A stretch of 64,000 nucleotides of DNA from positions 1-64,000 of IMG/VR virus record IMGVR_UViG_3300035211_000050. One strand, written 5' to 3'. The notes below the pieces were generated by a model. It was given only the letters and a program-made list of their open reading frames with translations, did not search any database and was not told the DNA's origin. Both the position numbers and the translations under genes were made by a program. Numbering within the stretch: the stretch's first letter is position 1; every line of letters begins with the position of its first letter. Positions 1 to 6,733 of this stretch are shown piece after piece. This DNA is from a virus.

Positions 1-382
1 TATCTCTTGCTGTTGTTCCTGTAGTTCCAGCAGCCCAGGCATTAATTGGTCTATTAAATCTCTTACCTATCCACCAGTCTGGATATCGGCCTGTAGCATG
101 AAGAGTCAATTCATAAGCGCCAATACCTTCTGACTTACCAATCCTATTTGCAGCCATAATACAGCGCTCAGAGAACTCGCTGCCTTTTTGAAAGAAAAGC
201 ATGTGCTTCTCATATTTATCTCTACTGAGCGGACCTGTGGCAGGATAATATTGATCAATCCGAATCTGCTTAATGCGAGAATCTTTTTCTTTCAAAAGTT
301 TTAAATAACCTTCCTTTTCATCACGAGATAATAAAGAAAGATTTGTTTTTGAAGGCTCGATATTTTGAGCTAAATTATTCAT
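1..382 (-). CDS. Terminase large subunit, N-terminal part (partial)
   Basis: ATP-driven motor that packages DNA into the prohead. Only the first 127 residues lie in the window; the gene runs off the left edge. Residues 78-85 (ANRIGKSE) form the variant Walker A loop seen in many phage terminases, followed by a stretch typical of the ATPase domain (GRYPDWWIGKRF). It starts at the ATG complementary to 380-382 and overlaps the end of the small subunit gene by 8 bases, as expected of a terminase pair. The nuclease domain is not visible. Confidence 0.85.
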   Translation of the reverse strand, partial: MNNLAQNIEPSKTNLSLLSRDEKEGYLKLLKEKDSRIKQIRIDQYYPATGPLSRDKYEKHMLFFQKGSEFSERCIMAANRIGKSEGIGAYELTLHATGRYPDWWIGKRFNRPINAWAAGTTGTTARD

Positions 383-899
383 TAACACCCACTGTTATAG
401 GATCTTCAATTTGCTTAATACCATTTTCAGATTCATTGCAAGGTATAAATTTTATTGGTTCTTCATCTGGAGCCGTTTGTGTACTAGCTATTGATTCTTC
501 TATTGCAGCGATCTCGGCATCAAGTTCCTCATCAGTCTTAGTTTTGTAAGTCATGTCGATATCTATTTTGTCGGTTGGTTTATAACCTGTTCTATCTAGC
601 ACATCCTTAACTGCACCAAGCTTAACTGAGGCTGGAATTTTTCCTTTAGGATCAAGTAAAGTCTTAAGAGTTTTTAGGGCATCTTTGTTCATTGAGACAA
701 GTTCTCTACGAACATCAATTGTGACTTCCTTAACTTTGTCAGATAAGCCATCTAGATAGGCTTTGCCAAGCGGAGAGGTTAATACATTTGTAATGGTCTG
801 CACATGAATATCTAGTTGCTCAGCTATTTCTTGTCTTGAGAAGCCATTAAAGGCAAGTTGTATAATATTCCTATGTTGAGCCTTTAACTCTTTAAGCAT
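375..899 (-). CDS. Terminase small subunit-like protein
   Basis: 174 residues. The N-terminus (about residues 8-45, FSRQEIAEQLDIHVQTITNV) is a clear helix-turn-helix, the DNA-recognition part of small terminases. The middle (KLGAVKDVLDRTGY) resembles the oligomerisation helix often found after it in such proteins, and the C-terminus is acidic. Position directly upstream of, and overlapping, the large subunit supports the call. AGGAAA lies 9 bases before the start. Probably recognises the packaging site. Confidence 0.75.
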   Translation of the reverse strand: MLKELKAQHRNIIQLAFNGFSRQEIAEQLDIHVQTITNVLTSPLGKAYLDGLSDKVKEVTIDVRRELVSMNKDALKTLKTLLDPKGKIPASVKLGAVKDVLDRTGYKPTDKIDIDMTYKTKTDEELDAEIAAIEESIASTQTAPDEEPIKFIPCNESENGIKQIEDPITVGVNE

Positions 900-944
900 G
901 ATCTACATTTCCTGTGTGATTAGAAAGTTTAATAGTTATAGCCG

Positions 945-973
945 ATTGTCTCATATTATAATAGTCTTGTCAA
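945..973 (-). promoter_or_regulatory. Possible sigma-70 promoter for terminase genes
   Basis: On the minus strand TTGACA is followed after 17 bases by GACAAT, a weak -10; a TATAAT lies between them at the wrong spacing. Upstream of the terminase small subunit. Tentative. Confidence 0.3.
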
Positions 974-1115
974 GCTTTTTCTGGGGCGTCAAATGCCTTT
1001 TTTAGGATTTTATAGTGGCATAATGCCGTATTTGAACTTTGGGCCGGTTATATAATTTGAAAGGCTGCTTAATTTATGGCTGGCCAAACTCATGATAAGT
1101 GAAATGAATTATGAT

Positions 1116-1130
1116 GCCTGACTAATCATC
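1116..1130 (+). repeat. 15-bp direct repeat GCCTGACTAATCATC, copy 1
   Basis: Exact 15-base repeat with a second copy at 1584-1598; a partial third, GCCTGATTAGTGA, starts near 1495. The copies bracket the sigma-54-like promoter cluster, so they may bind its activator or a repressor. Confidence 0.6.
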
Positions 1131-1148
1131 CCCATGCCTGGCTTGCTT

Positions 1149-1162
1149 GTTCATTTATGAAC
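1149..1162. repeat. GTTCA-N4-TGAAC palindrome, copy 1
   Basis: GTTCATTTATGAAC, one of seven copies of a 14-base palindrome in the window. This one is in the control region, 250 bases from the terminase start. Confidence 0.7.
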
Positions 1163-1369
1163 GGTGATTTTGTATGTTTGGCAATTAGTTGGTTGTTTAC
1201 AGTTGTCACTTAAAATGGTTTTATTCCACAGCTGTATATAGACAACCTGCTTTCCATATATGGAATCGAGGCATCGACTTATGGCAAGTTCTGTCCAGTT
1301 GATAATTGTTCCCTATACCATACTATATGGCCTTGCAAAAATTTTCATTTTCTCAAACATGGCGGCATA

Positions 1370-1385
1370 TGGCATGATTATTGCA
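1370..1385 (+). promoter_or_regulatory. Sigma-54-like promoter 1
   Basis: TGGCAT-N5-TTGCA matches the -24/-12 sigma-54 consensus (TGGCAC-N5-TTGCW) with the required GG-to-GC spacing. First of four in tandem. Confidence 0.5.
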
Positions 1386-1395
1386 TCTATTCAAT

Positions 1396-1411
1396 TGGCA
1401 TAGTCCTTGCA
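1396..1411 (+). promoter_or_regulatory. Sigma-54-like promoter 2
   Basis: TGGCAT-N5-TTGCA, 26 bases after the first element and with correct -24/-12 spacing. Confidence 0.5.
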
Positions 1412-1431
1412 TAACTAACCACAATTGGTAT

Positions 1432-1447
1432 TGCAAAGATCATGCCA
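1432..1447 (-). promoter_or_regulatory. Sigma-54-like element on minus strand
   Basis: On the minus strand TGGCAT-N5-TTGCA, again with exact spacing. It would fire toward the terminase genes. A weaker minus-strand version, AGGCAT-N5-TTGCC, lies at 1483-1498. Confidence 0.4.
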
Positions 1448-1453
1448 AGGCAT
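1442..1453. repeat. Inverted repeat ATGCC-AA-GGCAT
   Basis: Perfect 5-bp arms with a 2-base centre, overlapping the minus-strand sigma-54-like element. An operator-like dyad between promoters 2 and 3. Confidence 0.45.
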
Positions 1454-1464
1454 ATAACAATTAA

Positions 1465-1480
1465 TGGCACACATCTTGCA
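1465..1480 (+). promoter_or_regulatory. Sigma-54-like promoter 3
   Basis: TGGCAC-N5-TTGCA is a full match to the consensus core, followed by an A. Confidence 0.55.
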
Positions 1481-1535
1481 ATGGCAATAATCATGCCTGA
1501 TTAGTGAGAATCCTAATAGGCAAGCCGACACGGTT

Positions 1536-1551
1536 TGGCACACTTCTTGCA
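1536..1551 (+). promoter_or_regulatory. Sigma-54-like promoter 4
   Basis: TGGCAC-N5-TTGCA, full match to the consensus core. The spacer (ACTTC) is almost the same as that of promoter 3 (ACATC). Confidence 0.55.
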
Positions 1552-1583
1552 ATCCTTATTCTATACACCGGCAACGCCGTACG

Positions 1584-1598
1584 GCCTGACTAATCATC
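1584..1598 (+). repeat. 15-bp direct repeat GCCTGACTAATCATC, copy 2
   Basis: Exact second copy of 1116-1130. It directly follows the palindrome GCCGTACGGC (1576-1585), with which it shares two bases. Confidence 0.6.
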
Positions 1599-1705
1599 TC
1601 AAGCTGAATAATTCTTTAAGTGATTAAGAATTCATGCGTCAATCCGATTGATTAATCTAATAATTTCAGGTATTTAAAAAAGTTTAAAAATAAATAGAAA
1701 AATGG

Positions 1706-1734
1706 TTGACAAACGTTTTTGAATGATTTATTAT
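1706..1734 (+). promoter_or_regulatory. Strong sigma-70 promoter
   Basis: TTGACA, a 17-base spacer, then TATTAT. A perfect -35, ideal spacing and one mismatch in the -10. Transcription would start near 1741, just ahead of the paired GACGGTTAGGCCG boxes, and run into the small membrane gene at 1827 and the gene at 2020. Confidence 0.75.
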
Positions 1735-1746
1735 TTCTCATACCAT

Positions 1747-1785
1747 GACGGTTAGGCCGTTCAAACGGTTTGGACGGTTAGGCCG
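1747..1785 (+). promoter_or_regulatory. Paired operator-like repeats at the transcription start
   Basis: The 13-base word GACGGTTAGGCCG occurs at 1747-1759 and 1773-1785, a 26-base period. A third ACGGTT lies between them at 1765. Position just past the predicted start of the 1706 promoter suits a repressor or road-block site. Confidence 0.6.
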
Positions 1786-1826
1786 GTTAAAAGACTTTTA
1801 ACAAACTTTAATTAGGAAATGAAAAA

Positions 1827-1949
1827 ATGAGAAAGAAAATAATTTTTATTCTAAAAACAATTAGTCATTTCATTTTAGCGCTTAATTTATGTTTTATCAC
1901 AGCATTCATTATCTGTTGTGTTTATTGTATAATATCAATTTGGTTATAA
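1827..1949 (+). CDS. Small membrane protein, 40 aa
   Basis: Starts at ATG 1827 with AGGAA 8 bases upstream. The product is almost wholly hydrophobic after a short basic N-terminus (MRKK), giving one or two membrane helices with paired cysteines (IICCVYC). First gene behind the 1706 promoter. Function not recognised. Confidence 0.5.
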   Translation: MRKKIIFILKTISHFILALNLCFITAFIICCVYCIISIWL

Positions 1950-2001
1950 TGAATAAAAGCATTATGTTTTAACGGCCTGACGTAATCAGGATAACTTTAA
2001 A

Positions 2002-2019
2002 GATGAAAGGAGTTTCATC
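2002..2019 (+). promoter_or_regulatory. Shine-Dalgarno in a perfect hairpin loop
   Basis: GATGAAA-GGAG-TTTCATC: a 7-bp perfect stem with the ribosome-binding GGAG as its 4-base loop, ending one base before the ATG at 2020. Similar hairpins precede the starts at 11335, 18194 and 19198. Confidence 0.55.
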
Positions 2020-2430
2020 ATGGCAAAATCAATTTATGAAGTACTTGACAGTATGGTCACAGAGACAAGCGTTCCGGCAATCGGCAAAATGGTAGAACAT
2101 ACAATTCCTAGAGATCTTCTACCTACCAGCGCCGAGTTTGAAAATGAAGAAAAATTGCTTGATTGGGCACAGGCTAATGGTGTCCTTCATGCCTGTCTGC
2201 AAAGTGGAGTCCAGAAACGCCTTATTGACCTTAGAGCCAAATTTAAGGCCGTCAAGAAGGACGAGGAGTGGACAGTGGAAATGGGTCAAAAGGCCGTTGA
2301 TGAGTCAACATGGGATATCGTCAAGCGTCCAAAGGTTGCCAAATCTGACGAGGACATTGCTATGGAATACCTTGCCAGCCTGTCTGAAAAGGACCGTGAA
2401 AAATTTCTTGCTTCCATGAGCGCTGAATAA
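2020..2430 (+). CDS. Hypothetical protein with shared C-terminal tail, 136 aa
   Basis: Function not recognised. Soluble and charged, with less AT-rich codon use than the small genes to its right. The last 30 residues (SDEDIAMEYLASLSEKDREK) follow a pattern also found at the ends of the proteins at 7692, 17212 and 30803: an Ala/Leu helix, a short break, then a charged helix. First sizeable gene behind the 1706 promoter and probably well translated, given its hairpin-loop ribosome site. Confidence 0.75.
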   Translation: MAKSIYEVLDSMVTETSVPAIGKMVEHTIPRDLLPTSAEFENEEKLLDWAQANGVLHACLQSGVQKRLIDLRAKFKAVKKDEEWTVEMGQKAVDESTWDIVKRPKVAKSDEDIAMEYLASLSEKDREKFLASMSAE

Positions 2431-2491
2431 TTAACCATTAGAACGGGCCATAGAATTAAAGTTCTGTGGCCTGTCATAAGGGGATAAAATT

Positions 2492-2713
2492 ATGCCAACA
2501 AATAATGACAAATATATGCAAGAAATTGTCGATTTCATTAATGAAAATTTTCCAGAATGGGAACAGCAAGTTATATCTGATTCTGATGTAATTGAAATCT
2601 TAATCAGAAATCCTAATAGCTACGAATTGAGAAACGCTTTAATGGTTGATTATAACACATGGTATCCCGGAGAAATATTGATATATGATATTGTTATTAG
2701 AGATCGTAAGTAA
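2492..2713 (+). CDS. Hypothetical protein, 73 aa
   Basis: Acidic, soluble, no family recognised. Contains WYPGEILIYDIVIRDRK at the C-terminus. AAGGGG lies upstream at a suitable distance. Probably cotranscribed with the gene at 2020. Confidence 0.6.
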   Translation: MPTNNDKYMQEIVDFINENFPEWEQQVISDSDVIEILIRNPNSYELRNALMVDYNTWYPGEILIYDIVIRDRK

Positions 2714-2759
2714 AAAGCATATGCACATTAACAATGAATAATTAATAAGGATTTTAACA

Positions 2760-2846
2760 ATGGACAAAACGAACATCATTATAGATTGCCTGTTAGCAAT
2801 AATCATTTCAACATTGCTTTGCATCTTACTCAACATAACCTTTTAA
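2760..2846 (+). CDS. Tiny membrane peptide, 28 aa
   Basis: ATG at 2760 preceded by TAAGGA. After MDKTN the peptide is one hydrophobic helix (IIIDCLLAIIISTLLCILLN). Last gene before the gene-poor block; function unknown. Confidence 0.4.
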   Translation: MDKTNIIIDCLLAIIISTLLCILLNITF

Positions 2847-2870
2847 AATTACTCCCTGCCTGTAATCGCT

Positions 2871-2884
2871 GTTCACTTTTGAAC
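2871..2884. repeat. GTTCA-N4-TGAAC palindrome, copy 2
   Basis: GTTCACTTTTGAAC, 24 bases after the stop of the 28-aa gene. Flanks (cgct before, gcc after) resemble those of the other copies. Confidence 0.7.
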
Positions 2885-2927
2885 GCCAATTCTTTGCTTA
2901 AAGCCAATTAGAAAGGTGTCAAATTGA

Positions 2928-2980
2928 TGTGTATGCATGTTGACGTAAACATTAGTACCCCCCCTTTTCTGGTTGGAAAA
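2928..2980 (+). repeat. Left arm of 53-bp inverted repeat
   Basis: Pairs with 3114-3166 on the opposite strand: 42 of 53 positions agree by eye. It contains ATGTTGACGTAAACAT, a one-mismatch copy of the perfect palindrome in the right arm. Confidence 0.7.
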
Positions 2981-3113
2981 CACATACACCTATATTAGTA
3001 TAAAAATATATTGACTATATATATCTAATTAATTCACAGCTAGAACCAATTACAAGCTATATATATCTACTATATTCTATCAATATATAATCTCTCTAAT
3101 ATCCCTGTACTAA

Positions 3114-3166
3114 TTTTCCAGCCAGGTAAAGGGTAGCCCTAATGTTTACGTAAACATCTATACACA
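3114..3166 (-). repeat. Right arm of 53-bp inverted repeat
   Basis: Contains the perfect 16-base palindrome ATGTTTACGTAAACAT (3142-3157). The 133-base spacer between the arms (2981-3113) is very AT-rich, with many TATATA runs, like a DNA-unwinding element. A related but degenerate ATGTTTACACGTACAC occurs at 4077. Confidence 0.7.
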
Positions 3167-3225
3167 GGCAGGCGGGACCATAAAAATTTCCATATAACAC
3201 AAATTACAGCTATTTCAAACAGTTC

Positions 3226-3254
3226 TTGACAATAACAACACACCATGTTATTAT
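3226..3254 (+). promoter_or_regulatory. Sigma-70 promoter upstream of 3291
   Basis: TTGACA, 17 bases, TATTAT. Same layout as the promoter at 1706 and similar in sequence to the one at 4052 (shared CAAACAGTT before the -35). Confidence 0.7.
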
Positions 3255-3290
3255 CCCCCAATAATCCAACAACCAATTAAGAGGCTTAAA

Positions 3291-3977
3291 ATGACCATCT
3301 ACCTACCATATCAAAACTTAACACAATCAATTGACTGTCTTGATAATCGCCGACGAATAGAGCAAAAAAAGACCATACAAAAAATTTTAACCACTTTAGA
3401 TTATCCAAACACAAAATGGAGTGAGTCTTATCAAGCTACTAAATGGACAAATTATAAAAGAGTCCTATTATTCTTACATGACACAAGTAGTATAATTAGC
3501 ATTATTAAAGGATCTAAGACAGGACTAGACCTAATATTCTTTACTCCAGAATACTTTCCAAAATTAACAAAAAAGTCAATCTATAACATCTTTAAGCAAG
3601 CAAAACCAATTCAATATATACAACAAGTATTAGAACCTCAGATTATCAAAGAATATCCAGTATGGTTATCTCCAAAATACTGTGAAAATCAACAAGAGAA
3701 ATTATACACACTTGGTCAAGCAGACATACTTATTTCACAAATCAAAAAGCTGCCCTCCTACAAGAAAACATTTGACTGGAAAACTTATTATGACATTCCA
3801 ATCAGAATTAGTGAAATATCCAGACAACAAATTCTTGCCATACATAAAAAACATTTCCCTACATTAGATCTGCATACAAACAATCATTATAAGCAATTTT
3901 CAAATGCACAGCATAAATACATTTCAAAAGATCTTCAAAATAAAAGTTCATCAAATATTCCACCATTATTAAGGTAG
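3291..3977 (+). CDS. Possible pyrimidine-dimer glycosylase-like protein, 228 aa
   Basis: The first 70 residues (LPYQNLTQSIDCLDNRRR, then a QxxxxxxIL helix and ATKWTNYKRVLLFL) recall the T4 endonuclease V-like family (PF03013) of phage proteins, which often begin with a LPY...S...LD.kR..kQ pattern and are small DNA-repair enzymes. Thr2 could correspond to the T4 nucleophile. The remaining 150 basic residues are not recognised. Own promoter at 3226. Family assignment is inference from memory. Confidence 0.45.
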   Translation: MTIYLPYQNLTQSIDCLDNRRRIEQKKTIQKILTTLDYPNTKWSESYQATKWTNYKRVLLFLHDTSSIISIIKGSKTGLDLIFFTPEYFPKLTKKSIYNIFKQAKPIQYIQQVLEPQIIKEYPVWLSPKYCENQQEKLYTLGQADILISQIKKLPSYKKTFDWKTYYDIPIRISEISRQQILAIHKKHFPTLDLHTNNHYKQFSNAQHKYISKDLQNKSSSNIPPLLR

Positions 3978-4051
3978 GACAAAACAATTAATTGATAAAC
4001 GTAAAAGAAGTTAATCCCCCTCAAAAAGTTCCACCTACCTTCAAACAGTTG

Positions 4052-4080
4052 TTGACTCTCACAACGCAATGTGTTAATGT
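4052..4080 (+). promoter_or_regulatory. Sigma-70 promoter upstream of 4150
   Basis: TTGACT, 17 bases, TAATGT. Closely related to the promoter at 3226, suggesting duplication or common regulation. Confidence 0.6.
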
Positions 4081-4149
4081 TTACACGTACACACAAATAT
4101 ACATCTGAACAACACAAAACAGGCAATTTAAAGAAAAGGAATAATCATC

Positions 4150-4473
4150 ATGGAAAGAGCAGAATTAAAACAAAAACTTGAGCAAATCCAGTCAGATCAT
4201 CCACACTACTTTGCTGATCAACCAGAAGTACAAGACCTTACAAATAATCAATGGATTAATCTTGCTCGACCTTTTATATGGCATCAAGAAATTAAAGCAG
4301 AAGAAGTAGAAGTCTGGACAGATACATGGTATGGAAAAATAATGCTCATTTACAATGATGGTATATATCTAGGACAAAAAGAAGTTTATTCAGAAAATTT
4401 TGAATATATGGCCTTAAATAGTTATTGGTCAGAACCAGTTAAGCTTCTCAAACTTGTTAACACTTTGACTTAA
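4150..4473 (+). CDS. Hypothetical protein, 107 aa
   Basis: Acidic soluble protein rich in Trp and Tyr (WTDTWYGKIMLIYNDGIYLG). No family recognised. AAAGGA precedes the start. First gene behind the 4052 promoter. Confidence 0.65.
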   Translation: MERAELKQKLEQIQSDHPHYFADQPEVQDLTNNQWINLARPFIWHQEIKAEEVEVWTDTWYGKIMLIYNDGIYLGQKEVYSENFEYMALNSYWSEPVKLLKLVNTLT

Positions 4474-4497
4474 CAACCCAAAAATGGAGTTAATATC

Positions 4498-4698
4498 ATG
4501 ATTCAGCAATTTTCAGTATGTTCAGGAGAATTAAATTTACCAGACATGAACGGATTAGAAATCAAACCAAACTTGATTTTGATAGGCCAGCCAACACCAC
4601 GGCCTGATTTAGATCCAAACAAAATGGCTTGTCTTGCCAATATTAATGGTACGCTAAGTGTAGTAGAACTCAGTATAAATTTTAATTCAAAAAAATAA
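4498..4698 (+). CDS. Hypothetical protein, 66 aa
   Basis: Short, mostly beta-like composition; no family recognised. Ribosome site TGGAG upstream. Confidence 0.5.
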   Translation: MIQQFSVCSGELNLPDMNGLEIKPNLILIGQPTPRPDLDPNKMACLANINGTLSVVELSINFNSKK

Positions 4699-4712
4699 TA
4701 AAGAGCTAACAA

Positions 4713-4883
4713 ATGGACATCCAACAATTAATTGACAAGCTGACAGAATTTAAAGATGCCGGCTTTAAGACAGTTAATCTCAAAGTGTGGGACATAAATG
4801 AAGGCGGAAAACGCCCGGCAGACATTCATCTCATTCCTGACCCAGAAAGAAATAATCTATCACTGTCAGAAGATGTTTATTAA
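4713..4883 (+). CDS. Hypothetical protein, 56 aa
   Basis: ATG at 4713, stop at 4881. Begins with an amphipathic helix (IQQLIDKLTEFKDAGF) followed by VNLKVWDIN. The gene fills the gap between its neighbours exactly, which supports it. Function unknown. Confidence 0.5.
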   Translation: MDIQQLIDKLTEFKDAGFKTVNLKVWDINEGGKRPADIHLIPDPERNNLSLSEDVY

Positions 4884-4906
4884 ACCATTTAATTAAAAGG
4901 AGACAA

Positions 4907-5095
4907 ATGATGAAAAATTTAGATGAATTATTAGAAGAATGGTCAGTATGTCCTCCAGGTCTATGGGAAAATAATCACGGACCAAAAGAATGGTATGCAG
5001 TATGTAATAATGATGGTATTATTGCATATTTTGGCTCAGAAAAAGATGCTTTTGGTTTCAGGCTTTTTAAGATTAATCAGTTACTAAATACATAA
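4907..5095 (+). CDS. Hypothetical protein, 62 aa
   Basis: Small acidic protein with WENNHGPKEWYAVCNNDGIIAYFGS. AAGGAG lies 8 bases before the ATG. Function unknown. Confidence 0.55.
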   Translation: MMKNLDELLEEWSVCPPGLWENNHGPKEWYAVCNNDGIIAYFGSEKDAFGFRLFKINQLLNT

Positions 5096-5147
5096 AATTT
5101 CTAGCTATAAGAGGAAAAGCTAATAATTAATTAAAAAGGAGATCATC

Positions 5148-5423
5148 ATGCCAACACCTTACAAATTACATAAAAAAGGCAATTATATCGGTCGCATAAT
5201 CGCTATTGATTCAACAGATATGTACAGCAAACCAGACCATAAATACAGAATTCTTGGAGCTGTAGGAGAAGTTGATAAAGTCAGTCATACAGGAAATGGC
5301 ATGATTTCATGTTTTTTCTATCCTTTACAGCAGGCTAAAGAAAACAAAGGAAGGAATATCTTTAATGCAGCTCCTTACTACTTCATCAAAGTAAGAGTCC
5401 AGAAAATCAAAGAAAAACTCTAA
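5148..5423 (+). CDS. Hypothetical protein, 91 aa
   Basis: Basic, probably beta-rich small protein (YKLHKKGNYIGRIIAIDS). Good AAGGAG site. Function unknown. Confidence 0.6.
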   Translation: MPTPYKLHKKGNYIGRIIAIDSTDMYSKPDHKYRILGAVGEVDKVSHTGNGMISCFFYPLQQAKENKGRNIFNAAPYYFIKVRVQKIKEKL

Positions 5424-5441
5424 AATTGGAGTCAGCAAAAA

Positions 5442-5660
5442 ATGAAAAATATATGGGTAGCAATAAATCCAATAAATGATGATATCTTTCTACTGGAAAG
5501 TAGATCCATTCTTATAGAGTCTATAAAGCTTACATGGTCTAACACTGAAAGACCAATCATTGAAGAACAGCCCGGCAAAGTTATTGTATCTAACAAAGCA
5601 GGAAGAATATTATTAATTGCTACACTGAAAAGAATTGAAAACATTGTAACACATTTTTAA
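5442..5660 (+). CDS. Hypothetical protein, 72 aa
   Basis: Short protein of beta-strand-like segments. It is the colinear reading; the opposite-strand frame in the same place lacks a ribosome site. Function unknown. Confidence 0.5.
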   Translation: MKNIWVAINPINDDIFLLESRSILIESIKLTWSNTERPIIEEQPGKVIVSNKAGRILLIATLKRIENIVTHF

Positions 5661-5670
5661 GGACCTCATA

Positions 5671-5961
5671 ATGGCAATACTGAAAGTTATTTATGCATCT
5701 GACCAAGCATGGCTTCAAAAATATTATGACGAAGCCACACACTGGCTACCTGAAAATGATCTTAGCATCACACCATCTTATAAACCACCAGAAGTTATCT
5801 GCACTACAGCAGACACAATCCTTGAAACAATTGAAATATTGATCAAAAGTGGACATCTAGCACATAATGAAGTAGTCTATCTTGTCGTAGAAAATCCAAC
5901 TGTAACCATCGCTTATGTATTTAAGGAAGATGGCACTTTTAACAATTTTTTCAGAGTTTAA
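5671..5961 (+). CDS. Hypothetical protein, 96 aa
   Basis: Soluble protein (ILKVIYASDQAWLQKYYDEA). Function unknown. AAGGACC upstream of the ATG. Confidence 0.6.
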   Translation: MAILKVIYASDQAWLQKYYDEATHWLPENDLSITPSYKPPEVICTTADTILETIEILIKSGHLAHNEVVYLVVENPTVTIAYVFKEDGTFNNFFRV

Positions 5962-5962
5962 T

Positions 5963-6217
5963 ATGCAAAGAATGAAAAAATTAATTCTATTTGACTTAAC
6001 AATCATTTTTATTTTCATAATAACTTGTCATATTATTAATTGGTACAACATGCCAGCATATGCCATTGCCCCAACATTTAAACCATTACCAATAGAAATC
6101 AGGCATGCCATACTGAAATGTGGTCCATATTATCACTACAAAATATATCCAAACGGCAAATTGATGGTTTTCATAAATGGAAAGTGGTTAAACTTAAATT
6201 ATTCGGAGGATAAATAA
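5963..6217 (+). CDS. Membrane-anchored hypothetical protein, 84 aa
   Basis: The start at 5963 directly follows the previous stop; the longer frame from 5915 would lie inside the neighbour. An N-terminal hydrophobic helix (LILFDLTIIFIFIITCHI) follows a basic tip, then an exported or cytoplasmic domain of about 50 residues ending GKLMVFINGKWLNL. Function unknown. Confidence 0.55.
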   Translation: MQRMKKLILFDLTIIFIFIITCHIINWYNMPAYAIAPTFKPLPIEIRHAILKCGPYYHYKIYPNGKLMVFINGKWLNLNYSEDK

Positions 6218-6366
6218 TGGATATTAAAACAAGAATTAGCATCTTAATGAAATTATCATGGCCAGCCTTAAGACATTTGGCTAATAAATATGGCATAGAT
6301 TGTACTGCTGATAAGAATCATACAGCTAAACTTATAGCAACTTATGAAGCATATTATGTCAATTAA
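6217..6366 (+). CDS. Small hypothetical protein, 49 aa
   Basis: ATG overlaps the preceding TAA by one base and has GGAGG 7 bases upstream. Contains LRHLANKYGIDCTADKNHTA, reminiscent of short SAP or Rho-N type helices; weak evidence. Confidence 0.5.
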   Translation: MDIKTRISILMKLSWPALRHLANKYGIDCTADKNHTAKLIATYEAYYVN

Positions 6367-6715
6367 CGATAAGAAAGTAAGAGAGCAATTTAAAAAAGAT
6401 AAAAAGTTATGTATTTTTCTATTCAGAAAACATTGGCAACGAATGGCTAATGGAAAAGATAAATTTATCGTTTATGGTGAATTAAGAAAAAAATACTCCA
6501 AGAGATTAAAAAACATTAAAGACACTGGAGCAGACTGCTTCTTATGTGATTTCAGAAATACTTATCGATATATCGTTAATAGTAATTTATGTTTGAAGAC
6601 CTGCATAATAGATTGGAGTCCAAAAAAGAGTTGCCTTCAATGGCTTTGGCCAACTAACAAACTTGCCATTTCAAAACTTCCAACAAGACCTATGAAAGAT
6701 TTGGAATTAAAATAA
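6356..6715 (+). CDS. Hypothetical cysteine-containing basic protein, 120 aa
   Basis: ATG at 6356 overlaps the end of the previous gene. Strongly basic, with CFLCDF and further cysteines (LCLKTCIIDW) that might bind zinc. Function unknown. Confidence 0.5.
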   Translation: MSINDKKVREQFKKDKKLCIFLFRKHWQRMANGKDKFIVYGELRKKYSKRLKNIKDTGADCFLCDFRNTYRYIVNSNLCLKTCIIDWSPKKSCLQWLWPTNKLAISKLPTRPMKDLELK

Positions 6716-6733
6716 TTTAAAAAGGAAATAATT

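Larger units (their letters stand above)
900..1826. other. Divergent control region without recognisable genes
   Basis: More than 900 bases between the leftward terminase genes and the rightward early arm hold no convincing open reading frame. The segment is rich in GGCAT/ATGCC, GCCTGA and GACGG words unlike the AT-rich coding DNA around it. It contains sigma-54-like promoters, a sigma-70 promoter, a GTTCA-N4-TGAAC palindrome and several direct and inverted repeats, listed separately. It is the likely switch between the two transcription arms. Confidence 0.7.
2847..3290. other. Gene-poor block with inverted repeat and promoter
   Basis: No protein-coding capacity seen. It holds a GTTCA-N4-TGAAC palindrome, the 53-bp inverted repeat with AT-rich centre and a sigma-70 promoter. 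Candidate origin or regulatory centre. Confidence 0.6.

Noticed and set aside
1-382. Truncated terminase pseudogene
   Set aside because: The frame is intact to the window edge; truncation is by the window, not by mutation.
1331-1337. Additional sigma-54 site at TGGCCTTGCA (1328-1337)
   Set aside because: The two halves are adjacent without the 5-base spacer, so it cannot be a -24/-12 promoter.
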